This document shows positions 35,979-46,694 of a stretch of DNA of 64,000 nucleotides, piece after piece. The notes under the pieces were generated by a model that saw nothing but the letters and a program-made list of their open reading frames with translations, did no database searches and was not told where the DNA came from. Within the stretch, counting starts at the first letter, position 1; every line of letters starts with the position of its first letter. The stretch is from positions 1,736,001 to 1,800,000 of the forward strand of contig NZ_CP108393.1 of assembly GCF_035961655.1 (NCBI RefSeq), written 5' to 3'. A program made the position numbers and the translations under genes. Origin of the DNA: Streptomyces sp. NBC_01317. Lineage in GTDB: Bacteria; Actinomycetota; Actinomycetes; Streptomycetales; Streptomycetaceae.

Positions 35979-37025
35979 ATGGCCCTCACCGGTCGTGATG
36001 TGAACCGTGTGGTGCTCGTGTCGGAGCCGGGCGGCCCGTTCAGCGTCACCGAGACCGCCGTACCCGAGCCCGGCCCCGGCGAGGTCCGGGTCGCCGTGGA
36101 GGCGTGCGGGATCTGCCATTCGGATGTGTCGATCATCGAGGGGTGGCTGCCGGGCACGGCCTTCCCCCTCACACCGGGCCACGAGATCGCCGGGCGGATC
36201 GAGGCGGTGGGTGACGGAGTCACCGGTGTACGGAAGGGGCAGCGCGTCGCGTGCGGCTACATCGCGGGCACCTGTGGGCACTGCGAGGCGTGCCGGTCGG
36301 GGGACACGGTGAACTGTGTGGAGGCGAAGACCCCGGGCCTCTCGTACCCCGGCGGTTTCGCCGACACGGTGGTGCTCCCGGTGAGCGCCCTCTCCGTGAT
36401 CCCTGAGGGGCTGGCGTCGGCCGACGCGGCTGCGCTGGCGTGCGCGGGCCTGAGCGCCTTCAACGCGCTGCGCAACAGCGTGGCCAGGCCGGGGGATCTG
36501 GTCGCGGTGCAGGGGCTCGGCGGGGTGGGACACCTGGCGGTGCGGATCGCGGCCCGGATGGGCTTCGAGACGGTGGCGGTCGCGCGGGGCAGGGAGAAGG
36601 CCCGGCTCGCGGTGGATCTGGGCGCCGACCACTACATCGACAGTACGGAACAGGACGTCGCGCAGACGCTGACGGAGTACGGCGGCGGGTACGGCGGCGC
36701 CAAGGTCGTCGTCTCGACGGTCACCGACTCGGCGGCCACGACGTCGGCCCTGGGCGGGCTGGGCCGCCGGGGCGAGCTGGTCCTCGTCGGGATCTCCGCG
36801 GATGATCTGCGGATCAGCGGCTGGGAGCTGATCGGCGGTACGAAGAAGATCTACGGTCTGATCTCGGGGACGACGCTGGACCGCGAGGAGATGTTCCGCT
36901 TCGCGGTCAGGACGGGGATCAGGCCGTGGACGGAGCAGCTGCCTCTGGAAGAGGTGAGCACGGCGTACGCGCGGATGCTGGCGGGCGAGGCCCGCTTCCG
37001 CATGGTGCTGACCACCGCGGCCTGA
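35979..37025 (+). CDS. Zinc-dependent alcohol dehydrogenase (MDR family)
   Basis: 348 residues. Catalytic zinc ligands are visible in EACGICHSDVS (Cys, about residue 43) and TPGHEIAG (His and Glu, about 67). Structural zinc cysteines are in CGHCEACRSGDTVNC (about 97-111). The NAD(P) motif is VQGLGGVGHLAVRIAARMG (about 175-193). The start at 35979 has a GAGGGG site; the frame open from 35865 adds only leader residues. The set of ligands resembles AdhP/propanol-preferring enzymes. The physiological alcohol is unknown, and the gene stands alone between terminators. Confidence 0.87.
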   Translation: MALTGRDVNRVVLVSEPGGPFSVTETAVPEPGPGEVRVAVEACGICHSDVSIIEGWLPGTAFPLTPGHEIAGRIEAVGDGVTGVRKGQRVACGYIAGTCGHCEACRSGDTVNCVEAKTPGLSYPGGFADTVVLPVSALSVIPEGLASADAAALACAGLSAFNALRNSVARPGDLVAVQGLGGVGHLAVRIAARMGFETVAVARGREKARLAVDLGADHYIDSTEQDVAQTLTEYGGGYGGAKVVVSTVTDSAATTSALGGLGRRGELVLVGISADDLRISGWELIGGTKKIYGLISGTTLDREEMFRFAVRTGIRPWTEQLPLEEVSTAYARMLAGEARFRMVLTTAA

Positions 37026-37034
37026 CGGCGTCGG

Positions 37035-37058
37035 CCCCCACCTGCGAGCAGGTGGGGG
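37035..37058. terminator. Bidirectional terminator between adh and acnA
   Basis: Perfect 11-bp stem CCCCCACCTGC with a 2-base loop (a 4-base loop in practice), 9 bases after the dehydrogenase stop and 23 bases before the acnA stop. Confidence 0.8.
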
Positions 37059-37080
37059 ACGACGCGGGGTGCCGCCGGTC

Positions 37081-39888
<2,808 letters not shown>

Positions 39889-39889
39889 C

Positions 39890-39920
39890 TAAGGTAAGAC
39901 TTACTAAGGTAACCCTCACC
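39890..39920. promoter_or_regulatory. Overlapping iron-box-like sites upstream of acnA
   Basis: TAAGGTAAGACTTACTAAG (39890-39908) matches the DmdR1/IdeR iron box TTAGGTTAGGCTCACCTAA at 12 of 19 positions. A second, overlapping match, TAAGGTAACCCTCACC (39905-39920), agrees at 12 of 16. The two share a TAAGGTAA repeat 15 bases apart. They lie about 95-125 bases upstream of acnA, which encodes an iron-sulfur enzyme. Confidence 0.5.
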
Positions 39921-39951
39921 GATCGAGCGACTCCGGTACGCCTTCGGCATA

Positions 39952-39969
39952 TATCTCGATGTCGAGATA
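39952..39969. promoter_or_regulatory. Perfect palindrome TATCTCGA-TG-TCGAGATA
   Basis: Eight-base perfect arms around TG, about 160 bases upstream of acnA. Such arms are typical of MarR- or TetR-type operators. No regulator gene is adjacent, and the gene on the other side ends here, so acnA is the only candidate target. Confidence 0.5.
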
Positions 39970-40054
39970 ACTCTAGTACATGAGCGCGCCAGGGTCATGC
40001 CCGGACCCGCTGCGCCGCCCCGCCGATCGCGGGCGGGACCGCGCCGGGAAGCGG

Positions 40055-40696
40055 TCAGGTCGGGACGTTGTACGAGATCAGGGACGTCTGGTCGGCCGTT
40101 ACGCGGAGTTCGGTGACGGCGCAGTTGCGCAGGCCCGGGAGGGTCCGGCGGTAGTCGCTCTTCGGGATGGACAGCAGGTGGCAGAGGACCAGGCGGAAGA
40201 GCGTGTTGTGGGCCACCACCAGGATCCGGCCGCCCGGGTGGGTGGTCGCGAGGCGGAGGAGTGCTGTCGCGCCTCGGGTGGCGGCGGCCTCGGGGTCCTC
40301 TCCGCCCGGTAGCGGGTGCGCGGCCGGGTCGCGGCGGAAGGCCTCGACCTCGCGGGGGTGGACGGCTTCCAGTTCGGTGAGCGTCCGGCCCTCCGCGATT
40401 CCGAAGTCGAGTTCCAGCAGGTCCGGTTCGGCTACGGGGCGTAGTCCGGTCGTGCGGGCCGCCGGGGCCGCCGTGCGGCGGGCGCGGGACAGGGGGGACG
40501 TGACGATCGCGTCCAGGGCCGCGTCGGCGGCCCATCTGCCCAGTGCCTCTGCCTGCTCGGCCCCCAGAGGGGTCAGGTCGATGTCGCTGATCCCGGCGTA
40601 GCGGTTCTCCGCGTGCCAGACCGTCTCCCCGTGGCGGGACAGGAAGAGCGTGGTGGGGGTGGGGGTCGAGGTGAGGGTCGGCTCGCGGGTGGTCAT
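40055..40696 (-). CDS. Histidine phosphatase family protein (phosphoglycerate-mutase-like)
   Basis: 213 residues. The catalytic RHG motif is LFLSRHGETVWHAENRYAG (about residues 17-35, with the His that becomes phosphorylated), and the second His is in ILVVAHNTLFRLVL (about 160). The acidic residue region LLELDFGIAEGRTL is also conserved. This class dephosphorylates small sugar phosphates or similar metabolites. The start ATG at 40696 overlaps the stop of the upstream FGGY kinase (ATGA), so kinase and phosphatase are translated together. The likely substrate is a phosphorylated intermediate of the same sugar pathway. Confidence 0.85.
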   Translation of the reverse strand: MTTREPTLTSTPTPTTLFLSRHGETVWHAENRYAGISDIDLTPLGAEQAEALGRWAADAALDAIVTSPLSRARRTAAPAARTTGLRPVAEPDLLELDFGIAEGRTLTELEAVHPREVEAFRRDPAAHPLPGGEDPEAAATRGATALLRLATTHPGGRILVVAHNTLFRLVLCHLLSIPKSDYRRTLPGLRNCAVTELRVTADQTSLISYNVPT

Positions 40697-42201
40697 CCTT
40701 CTGTCCTCGCGTACGTCGCCGTTTCCCTCGGGAGCCAGCCTCGGCGTTCCAGTTCGTCCACCAGCGTCACGAACGGGCCCGTGAAGCGGTCGTGGTGGTC
40801 CTGGCGTGGCTCCAGTGTCGTGCGGATACGGACCATGCCCCGGGCGACCCGGCCGCCGCCCCGTACGCCGTACGCCGCCAGCACCGCCATGCCGAGCGCC
40901 GGGTCGGTGTGTTCGGGGATCGCGGCGGGGCGGCCGAGGACGTCCGCGCGCAGCTGGTTCCAGTAGGCGCTGCGGGTCGCGCCGCCGGTGAAGGTCACCG
41001 GGCCCTCGACCGACGCGCCGAGCATCCGTACGTAGGCGAGGCAGAGCCGTTCGGCCAGGGCGACGCCCTGGAGCAGCGCCGCGTGGTGGTCGGCCTCGTC
41101 GGCCGGGCTGCCGAGCACGAACGCCTCGGCGTCGGAGGCCAGGAAGGGGAAGCGTTCGCCACGGGAGACCAGGGGGTACGCGACCACGCTCGCCGGCTCC
41201 CGCGCGGCGGCGCCCAGGTCGAGCTGCCCGAGGTCGGCGCCGGGGAACGTCCGGGTCAGGACGCCGGCCCCGACGCTGGAGGCGCCGCCGGGCAGCCAGT
41301 TCCCGTCCGGGGAGCGGTGGTTGTAGACGACTCCGGCGGGGTCGTGGAGAGGGGAGGCGGTGACGCCCTTGAGGACGAGGGTGGTGCCGAGGACGGAGTT
41401 CCACTGCCCGACCTCCCAGGCCCCGGAGCCCAGTTGGGCCGCGCAGCCGTCCGTCATCCCGGCGAGGACCGGCGTGCCCTCGGCGAGGCCCGTCGCCTCG
41501 GCGGCCTCGCGGCCCACCGTACCGAGCGGGGTGCCGGGCGCCACCACGGCGGGGAAGTCGAGGCCGGAGAGCCCGAGCCGGTCGTGGGCGGCGGTCGGCC
41601 ACGTACGGGAGTACAGGTCGTACCCGGTCTTGAGGGCGTGGCTGGAGTCGGTGGCCACGCGGTGGCCGACGAGCCGGCCGGTGACGAAGTCGGCCTGATG
41701 GCAGACGCGGGCGCCCCGTAGTCGGGTGGGGGCGGCGGATTCCGCGCCGGGCGCGCCGTCGTGGTGCGCCCCCGTGAGCCAGAGGAGTTTGGCGAGGGCC
41801 CAGCTCGGCTGGATACGGATCCCCAGCTCCCGCCACACGTCGGCGCAGGTCTCCTGGGCGTACCGCGCCTCCGCCGCCGCCCGGCTGTCGTCGTACATGA
41901 GGGCGGGGGTGAGGGGGGTGCCGTGGGCGTCGGTGAGCAGGACGGTACCCGACGTGCCGCACACGGCGATCCCCCGCACCCGGGCGGCGGGGACCTCGCG
42001 GAGGGTCCGGCGGAGGGCGGCGGTCGCGGCCGTCCACCAGTCGGCGGGGAGTTGTTCGTGCCGGTCGCCGTCGCGGTGGCCGGTGAGGGGGGCCGAGCCC
42101 CGGCCCCGTACCCGCCCGTCGTCGGTGACGGCCAGGGCGCGGACGCCCTGCGTCCCGAGGTCGAGCCCGAGCCACACGTCCTCGTGGTGTGCGTCCGTCA
42201 C
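40693..42201 (-). CDS. FGGY-family carbohydrate kinase, xylulokinase-like
   Basis: 502 residues. The N-terminal phosphate-binding motif is VWLGLDLGTQGVRALAVTDD (about 8-27). The middle has the FGGY catalytic segment AGMTDGCAAQLGSGAWEVGQ (about 255-274), and the C-terminal adenosine motif is VTFTGGATRSAYWNQLRADV, then LGRP (about 420). The GTG at 42201 (VTDAHHEDVW) with AGGCAGGG upstream is chosen over 42276. It is divergent from the DeoR gene across a 154-bp promoter region and coupled to the phosphatase gene. Family members phosphorylate ketopentoses, polyols or related sugars; the exact substrate is unknown. Confidence 0.85.
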   Translation of the reverse strand: MTDAHHEDVWLGLDLGTQGVRALAVTDDGRVRGRGSAPLTGHRDGDRHEQLPADWWTAATAALRRTLREVPAARVRGIAVCGTSGTVLLTDAHGTPLTPALMYDDSRAAAEARYAQETCADVWRELGIRIQPSWALAKLLWLTGAHHDGAPGAESAAPTRLRGARVCHQADFVTGRLVGHRVATDSSHALKTGYDLYSRTWPTAAHDRLGLSGLDFPAVVAPGTPLGTVGREAAEATGLAEGTPVLAGMTDGCAAQLGSGAWEVGQWNSVLGTTLVLKGVTASPLHDPAGVVYNHRSPDGNWLPGGASSVGAGVLTRTFPGADLGQLDLGAAAREPASVVAYPLVSRGERFPFLASDAEAFVLGSPADEADHHAALLQGVALAERLCLAYVRMLGASVEGPVTFTGGATRSAYWNQLRADVLGRPAAIPEHTDPALGMAVLAAYGVRGGGRVARGMVRIRTTLEPRQDHHDRFTGPFVTLVDELERRGWLPRETATYARTEG

Positions 42202-42305
42202 CCCTGCCTGCCTTCCTGTCTGTTCCGGTCTCCGGCGTGCGGTGTCTGTGTGCTGTGTCCTCACGACGCTTTTCACACCGCGACCACGGCGGACCTCAAC
42301 AATCT

Positions 42306-42333
42306 ATGTTATATCCTCAGAGCTTCATGTTAT
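42306..42333. promoter_or_regulatory. Direct repeat ATGTTAT spaced two helical turns, candidate DeoR operator
   Basis: ATGTTAT occurs at 42306-42312 and 42327-42333, exactly 21 bases apart, in the AT-rich gap between the divergent kinase and DeoR genes and just before the DeoR start. Direct repeats at helical spacing suit DeoR-family regulators. Confidence 0.5.
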
Positions 42334-42355
42334 TGGTGAGGAACAGGACCGGGGA

Positions 42356-43141
42356 ATGTCACAGGACAAGAGCCAGCTCGGCCCCGCACAGCGCCGCCGC
42401 GAGATCTCCGATCACGTACTGACCGAGGGATCGGCGTCCGCGGCGGACCTGGCGGAGCGGTTCGGCGTGAGTCCGATGACCATCTACCGCGACATCGACG
42501 AGCTGGAACGCGAAGGGGTCCTGCGCAAGTTCCGCGGCGGTGTCACCGCCCAGCCCTCGGGGGTGTTCGAGAGCAACGTGGCGTACCGCAAGAAGTCCAT
42601 GCGGCCGGAGAAGGAGGCCCTCGCCGCGAAGGCCGCCACCCTGGTCGAGCCCGGCATGTCGGTGATGATCGACGACTCGACCACCGCGCTGGAGCTGGCG
42701 AAGCTCCTCCCCCGGTTCGAACCGCTCACCGTCGTCACCAACTTCCTGGAGGCGCTGAACCTCCTCTCCGGGGAACGCGGTGTGCATCTGATGGCCCTGG
42801 GCGGCGACTACGACCCGCTGCACGACTCCTTCCTCGGCGTGCCGTGTGTCGAGGCGGTCGAGGCGCTGCGCGTCGACCTGTGTTTTGTGTCGACGTCGTC
42901 GGTGTTCGGCGACCACGCCTTCCATCAGGAACAGCGCATAGTCGCCGTCAAACGCGCGATGCTCGCGGCCTCCGGCCGTAAGGTGCTGATGATCGACCAT
43001 TCCAAGATCGGCAGGACCGCGCTGTACCGGCTGGCGCCGCTCTCCGCGTTCGACCTCGTCCTGATCGACGACCGCACCCCGCCGGACGTCCTGCGCTCGC
43101 TGGACGAGAGCGGTGTCCGCTACGAGATCGCCCCCACCTGA
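42356..43141 (+). CDS. DeoR-family transcriptional regulator
   Basis: 261 residues. The N-terminal DeoR helix-turn-helix is RRREISDHVLTEGSASAADL, then AERFGVSPMTIYRDIDELER (about 13-52). The DeoRC sensor domain includes VIDDSTTALELAKLLPR-like phosphosugar-isomerase-type segments (VMIDDSTTALELAKLL) and VLMIDHSKIGRTALYRLAPL. The start at 42356 is the first Met of the conserved domain; the frame is open much further upstream through the opposite gene. It probably represses both divergent transcripts and is relieved by a phosphorylated sugar made by the kinases. Confidence 0.87.
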   Translation: MSQDKSQLGPAQRRREISDHVLTEGSASAADLAERFGVSPMTIYRDIDELEREGVLRKFRGGVTAQPSGVFESNVAYRKKSMRPEKEALAAKAATLVEPGMSVMIDDSTTALELAKLLPRFEPLTVVTNFLEALNLLSGERGVHLMALGGDYDPLHDSFLGVPCVEAVEALRVDLCFVSTSSVFGDHAFHQEQRIVAVKRAMLAASGRKVLMIDHSKIGRTALYRLAPLSAFDLVLIDDRTPPDVLRSLDESGVRYEIAPT

Positions 43142-43205
43142 GACGGCCCATGCCGGCGGGACCGGCCCGTCCTTACGGGACCGCCACGACCAGGGAGAGT
43201 CCACG

Positions 43206-44222
43206 ATGAAGATCCTCGCCGCCGGCGACCATTTTGTCGCCCCCGACCTGTTCGCCCGGGAACTGACCGCCGAGATCGGTGACAGTCATACGATCGGCGA
43301 ACTGCTCCTCCCCTGGCCCCTGACCCCGTTCGGCCCGGTCTCCGAGGTGGTCGAGGCGTCGGGCGACGAGGCCACGCTCCTGGCCGCGCTCGACGACGTA
43401 CGGATCTGCGTCACCCAGATGGCCCCGGTGACCAGGAAGGTCCTCGAAGGCGCCCCCGAACTGCGGCTGGTGGTCGTCGGCCGGGGCGGCCCCGTGAACG
43501 TCAACCTCGACGCCGCGAAGGAACGCGGGGTCCAGGTCTGCAACACCCCGGGACGCAACGCGGCCGCCACCGCCGAGTACACGGTCGGCCTGCTGCTGGC
43601 CACGATGCGCCGTATCCCGGAGACGTCCGCCACGCTCGCCGCCGGCCGGTGGGCGGGTGAGTTCTACACGTACGACAACTGCGGTCCCGGTCTGGACGGC
43701 GCGCGGGTCGGGCTCATCGGCTGCGGCGCGGTCGGCAGCCGGGTGGCGCGGGCGCTGGGCGCGTTCGGCGCGCACGTCCAGGTGTACGACCCGTACGCGG
43801 ACCCGGAGTCGCTGCGCGAGGTGGGCACGCCCGTCGCCGACCTGGACGAGCTGCTGCGTACCTCCGACGTGGTGTCGCTGCACGCCCGGCTCACCCCGGA
43901 GACCCGGGGGCTGCTCGGCGCCCGCGAGCTGGCGCTGCTGCCCGAGGGCGCGGTGGTGGTGAACTGCGCGCGGGGCGCGCTGCTGGACGAGGACGCGCTG
44001 TGCGACGCGCTGGAGTCGGGGCGGCTGGCGGCGGCCGGGCTCGACGTGTTCGCGGTGGAGCCGCCGCCGGCCGGCTCGCGGCTGCGGTCGGCGCCGCGGC
44101 TGGTGATGACCCCTCACCTGGCGGGCGCGAACACGGCGGTCGCGCACAACGCGGCGAGGACGGCCGCCGCCGAAGTGGGCCGGTTCCTGCGCGGCGAGCC
44201 TCTCGCCCACCGTGTCGTCTGA
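43206..44222 (+). CDS. D-isomer 2-hydroxyacid dehydrogenase (SerA-like)
   Basis: 338 residues. NAD-binding motif VGLIGCGAVGSRVARALGAF (about 165-184). The catalytic triad of the family is visible: Arg in VVNCARGALLDEDAL (about 255), Glu in LDVFAVEPP (about 285) and His in MTPHLAGAN (about 305). ATG at 43206 after AGGGAGA; the upstream extension from 43113 has no support. Located 64 bases after the DeoR gene on the same strand and followed by a second FGGY kinase. It should oxidise or reduce a 2-hydroxyacid such as a sugar-acid phosphate; the substrate is not evident. Confidence 0.85.
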   Translation: MKILAAGDHFVAPDLFARELTAEIGDSHTIGELLLPWPLTPFGPVSEVVEASGDEATLLAALDDVRICVTQMAPVTRKVLEGAPELRLVVVGRGGPVNVNLDAAKERGVQVCNTPGRNAAATAEYTVGLLLATMRRIPETSATLAAGRWAGEFYTYDNCGPGLDGARVGLIGCGAVGSRVARALGAFGAHVQVYDPYADPESLREVGTPVADLDELLRTSDVVSLHARLTPETRGLLGARELALLPEGAVVVNCARGALLDEDALCDALESGRLAAAGLDVFAVEPPPAGSRLRSAPRLVMTPHLAGANTAVAHNAARTAAAEVGRFLRGEPLAHRVV

Positions 44223-44314
44223 GGCTTGACTGGTCGTCAGGGGACCAGGTCGTCCCGGGACCGGGCGTCTCCGGACGGGCCTTGAGTTCCGCGGGTCACG
44301 ACAGAGGAGGCACG

Positions 44315-45772
44315 GTGTTCGTCGGACTGGACATGGGAACCTCGGTCGCCAAGGCGGCGGCCTTCGCGGAGGACGGCACCGCGCTGCGGGTCGAGTCCAC
44401 ACCGATCTCGCTCGGCGGCCGGGGCGAGCGGGTCGAGCAGGATCTCGAAGAGGTGGTACGGGCCGCCGCCCACGTCCTCGCGGCGGTGACCGACGGCAAA
44501 TCGCCGGAGCTGGTCGCCATGACCGGCCAGGGCGACGGGCTGTGGCTGGTGGACGCCGGGGGACGGGCCGTACGCCCCGCGATGTCGTGGATGGACGGCC
44601 GGGCCGGGGACCTGGTGGCGGGGTGGATGGAGGACGGTACGGCGGAGCGTGTGTACCGGCGGACGGGGAACGTCCTGTTCCCCGGCTCCCCCGGGCCGCT
44701 CCTGGCCTGGCTGGACCGTAACGAACCGGAGTCCTTGGAGACGGCCACGACCGCCGCGTGCTGCAAGGACGTCCTCCATCTGCGGCTGACGGGCGAGCGC
44801 GGGACCGATCTCTCGGACGCGTCGGTCCCTTTCCTCGACCCGCGCACCCGCGCATACTCCCCCGAGGCGCTCGCGGCCCTGGGGGTGGCGGGTCGGGCGG
44901 ACCTGCTGCCGCCGATCGCGGCGACCCTGCCGTACGGGAAGGCGGACGGCCGTACGCCGGGGCTGCCCGCGGGCACGCCGGTCACGTCAGGACCGTACGA
45001 CCTGCCCGCGACGGCGATCGGCGCGGGGGTGACGGAGCCGGGTGACGGTCTGCTGATCGTCGGTACGACGCTGGCGTGCCAGGTGGTCGTGGAGAGCGTC
45101 GCGTTCGACGCGGAGCCGGTGGGGTTCCATCTCGCCACGGCCAGGCCCGACCGCCATATGAGGGCCCTGCCCGCGATGACCGGCACGGTCGCGCTGGACT
45201 GGGTGCTGGGGCTGGTGGGCGCCACGCACGACCAGGTGTCGGGGATGCTGGACGAGTCGCCGCGCGGCGCGAACGGCGTGGCCGCGCTGCCGTACCTCTC
45301 GCCGTCCGGTGAGCGCGCCCCGTTCGTGGACCCCACCGCACGCGCGGAGTTCACCGGTCTGGACCTGCGGGCGTCCCGCGCGGATCTGGTACGGGGCATG
45401 TGCGAGGCGATCGCTCTCGCGGCGCGGCACTGTCTGGACGCGGCGGGGCTCACCGGCGAACTGGCCATCGCCGGCGGCGGCACCCGCAGCCTGGCGTGGC
45501 TGCGGCTGTTCGCCGACGTGCTGGGCCGCCCGCTGCGGGTGGCCCGGGGACCGGAGCCGGGCGCGCGGGGCGCCGTCCTGTCCGGAGTCGCGGCGCGGGG
45601 AGGGGAATTGGGCCACGACCTCGACGTGGCGGCGTGGACGGCACCGGAGGTGGTGGTGGACCCGGACCCGGCGGCTGTCGCGTTCTACGACAGCGCGTAT
45701 GTGGACTACCTGTTCCGGGTCGCGAACGCGCGGGAACGCTGGCGGGGGCCGGCCGAGGGCCGGCGGGGGTGA
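44315..45772 (+). CDS. Second FGGY-family carbohydrate kinase
   Basis: 485 residues. The protein starts at once with the ATP-binding motif VFVGLDMGTSVAKAAAFAED (1-20) and has the catalytic middle segment SGPYDLPATAIGAGVTEPGD and the C-terminal motif LAIAGGGTRSLAWLRLFADV, then LGRP (about 385-408). GTG start at 44315 with AGAGGAGG upstream. It is only distantly similar to the first kinase of the cluster, so it is not a recent duplicate. The motif MDGRAGDLVAGWM resembles erythritol/xylitol-type FGGY kinases, but that is a weak hint. Same direction as the DeoR and dehydrogenase genes. Confidence 0.82.
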   Translation: MFVGLDMGTSVAKAAAFAEDGTALRVESTPISLGGRGERVEQDLEEVVRAAAHVLAAVTDGKSPELVAMTGQGDGLWLVDAGGRAVRPAMSWMDGRAGDLVAGWMEDGTAERVYRRTGNVLFPGSPGPLLAWLDRNEPESLETATTAACCKDVLHLRLTGERGTDLSDASVPFLDPRTRAYSPEALAALGVAGRADLLPPIAATLPYGKADGRTPGLPAGTPVTSGPYDLPATAIGAGVTEPGDGLLIVGTTLACQVVVESVAFDAEPVGFHLATARPDRHMRALPAMTGTVALDWVLGLVGATHDQVSGMLDESPRGANGVAALPYLSPSGERAPFVDPTARAEFTGLDLRASRADLVRGMCEAIALAARHCLDAAGLTGELAIAGGGTRSLAWLRLFADVLGRPLRVARGPEPGARGAVLSGVAARGGELGHDLDVAAWTAPEVVVDPDPAAVAFYDSAYVDYLFRVANARERWRGPAEGRRG

Positions 45773-45800
45773 GTTCCGGCGTCGGATCGAGAGGGCTGGA

Positions 45801-45836
45801 CCTCGTCACCTCGTCACCTCGTCACCTCGTCACCTC
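45801..45836. repeat. Tandem 8-bp repeat CCTCGTCA
   Basis: Four perfect copies plus a partial copy of CCTCGTCA. On the minus strand (TGACGAGG) each copy can offer a TGA stop. The repeat spans the stop of the small minus-strand gene at 45822. Confidence 0.8.
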
Positions 45837-46100
45837 ATCGAAGAAGTCGAGGGCCTCGGCGGGGTCCGGGCTCACGAGGCGTTCCGGACCGGCCGTTGTC
45901 ATCTTCGCCCACCCGCCGGCCCGTACCCACATCGGTTCCTCGAAGGCTCGGACGGTCTTGTCCGCGTCCGCCGGACTCACCCGACCGTCGGCGTGACGGT
46001 CGGCCACGTCGCGGACACGCCCTGACGCGTGTTCGTCGTCGGCGAAGGGCCGGGACGTCCCTGGGGGGTGTGTGCCAGGGTCCTGGCATGACTTCGACAC
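45822..46100 (-). CDS. Small hypothetical protein (start uncertain)
   Basis: About 92 residues if the GTG at 46100 is used. GC3 is high over the conserved-looking part [20 protein letters not shown], which continues to [20 protein letters not shown] and ends [15 protein letters not shown]. This looks like genuine coding sequence and not a frame shadow, because the plus strand here has no gene. The long starts (46100, 46121) would overlap the first bases of the divergent DinB gene; a GTG at 46007 gives a 61-residue protein. No family is recognised. Real gene likely, boundaries not certain. Confidence 0.5.
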   Translation of the reverse strand: MSKSCQDPGTHPPGTSRPFADDEHASGRVRDVADRHADGRVSPADADKTVRAFEEPMWVRAGGWAKMTTAGPERLVSPDPAEALDFFDEVTR

Positions 46101-46615
46101 CGGACGGACGCCTGGTCCCACCCGTGCGCGCCGGCGAGCGCGCCATGCTGGAAGCGTGGCTCGACTTCCACCGTGCGACTCTCGCCCTGAAGTGCTCGGG
46201 CCTGGAGGACGATCAATTACGGCTGGCCTCGGCCCCGCCGTCGCCGATGACCCTGCTGGGCCTCCTCCAGCACATGGCCGAGGTGGAACGTAACTGGTTC
46301 CAGCGTATGTTCGCCGGCCGGGACGTGCCCCCGGTCTTCGGTAAGAGCAACGTCGACGGCTTCGCGTTGGAGGACGGCCGAGGGCTCGACGAGGTGGTGG
46401 CGGTCTGGCGGACGGAGATCCGTCGGGGGCGTGAACTCGTCGCCGCCGCCTCGCTGGACGACTCCGGCCGTCTGTCCGAGGAGGAAGCCGGCCACGTGGG
46501 CGGCGAAGAGGTCTCGCTGCGCTGGATCATGGTCCACATGATCGAGGAGTACGCACGTCACAACGGCCATGCCGACCTGATCCGGGAGCGCGTCGACGGT
46601 GTCGCCGGGCTGTGA
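46088..46615 (+). CDS. DinB-family (DUF664) protein
   Basis: 175 residues, a four-helix-bundle DinB/YfiT-like protein. The putative metal-site His residues are in [20 protein letters not shown] (His, about residue 62) and [20 protein letters not shown] (His residues near 150-160). Family members are often thiol-dependent transferases using mycothiol or bacillithiol; Streptomyces makes mycothiol. The start at 46088 is the first Met of the conserved region. Divergent from the small hypothetical gene. Confidence 0.8.
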   Translation: MTSTPDGRLVPPVRAGERAMLEAWLDFHRATLALKCSGLEDDQLRLASAPPSPMTLLGLLQHMAEVERNWFQRMFAGRDVPPVFGKSNVDGFALEDGRGLDEVVAVWRTEIRRGRELVAAASLDDSGRLSEEEAGHVGGEEVSLRWIMVHMIEEYARHNGHADLIRERVDGVAGL

Positions 46616-46694
46616 GACGCGGTGGGCGGCGCATGTCCGGCCGGCTCTCGTGCCCTCCTGCTCCCCCTGACCAGTTGTGTCGTGGTGCGGCCCG

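Noticed and set aside
32535..36632. 1365-codon minus-strand open frame opposite the GH92 gene
   Set aside because: Arises from high GC; the plus-strand frame has a signal peptide, catalytic motifs and a ribosome-binding site.
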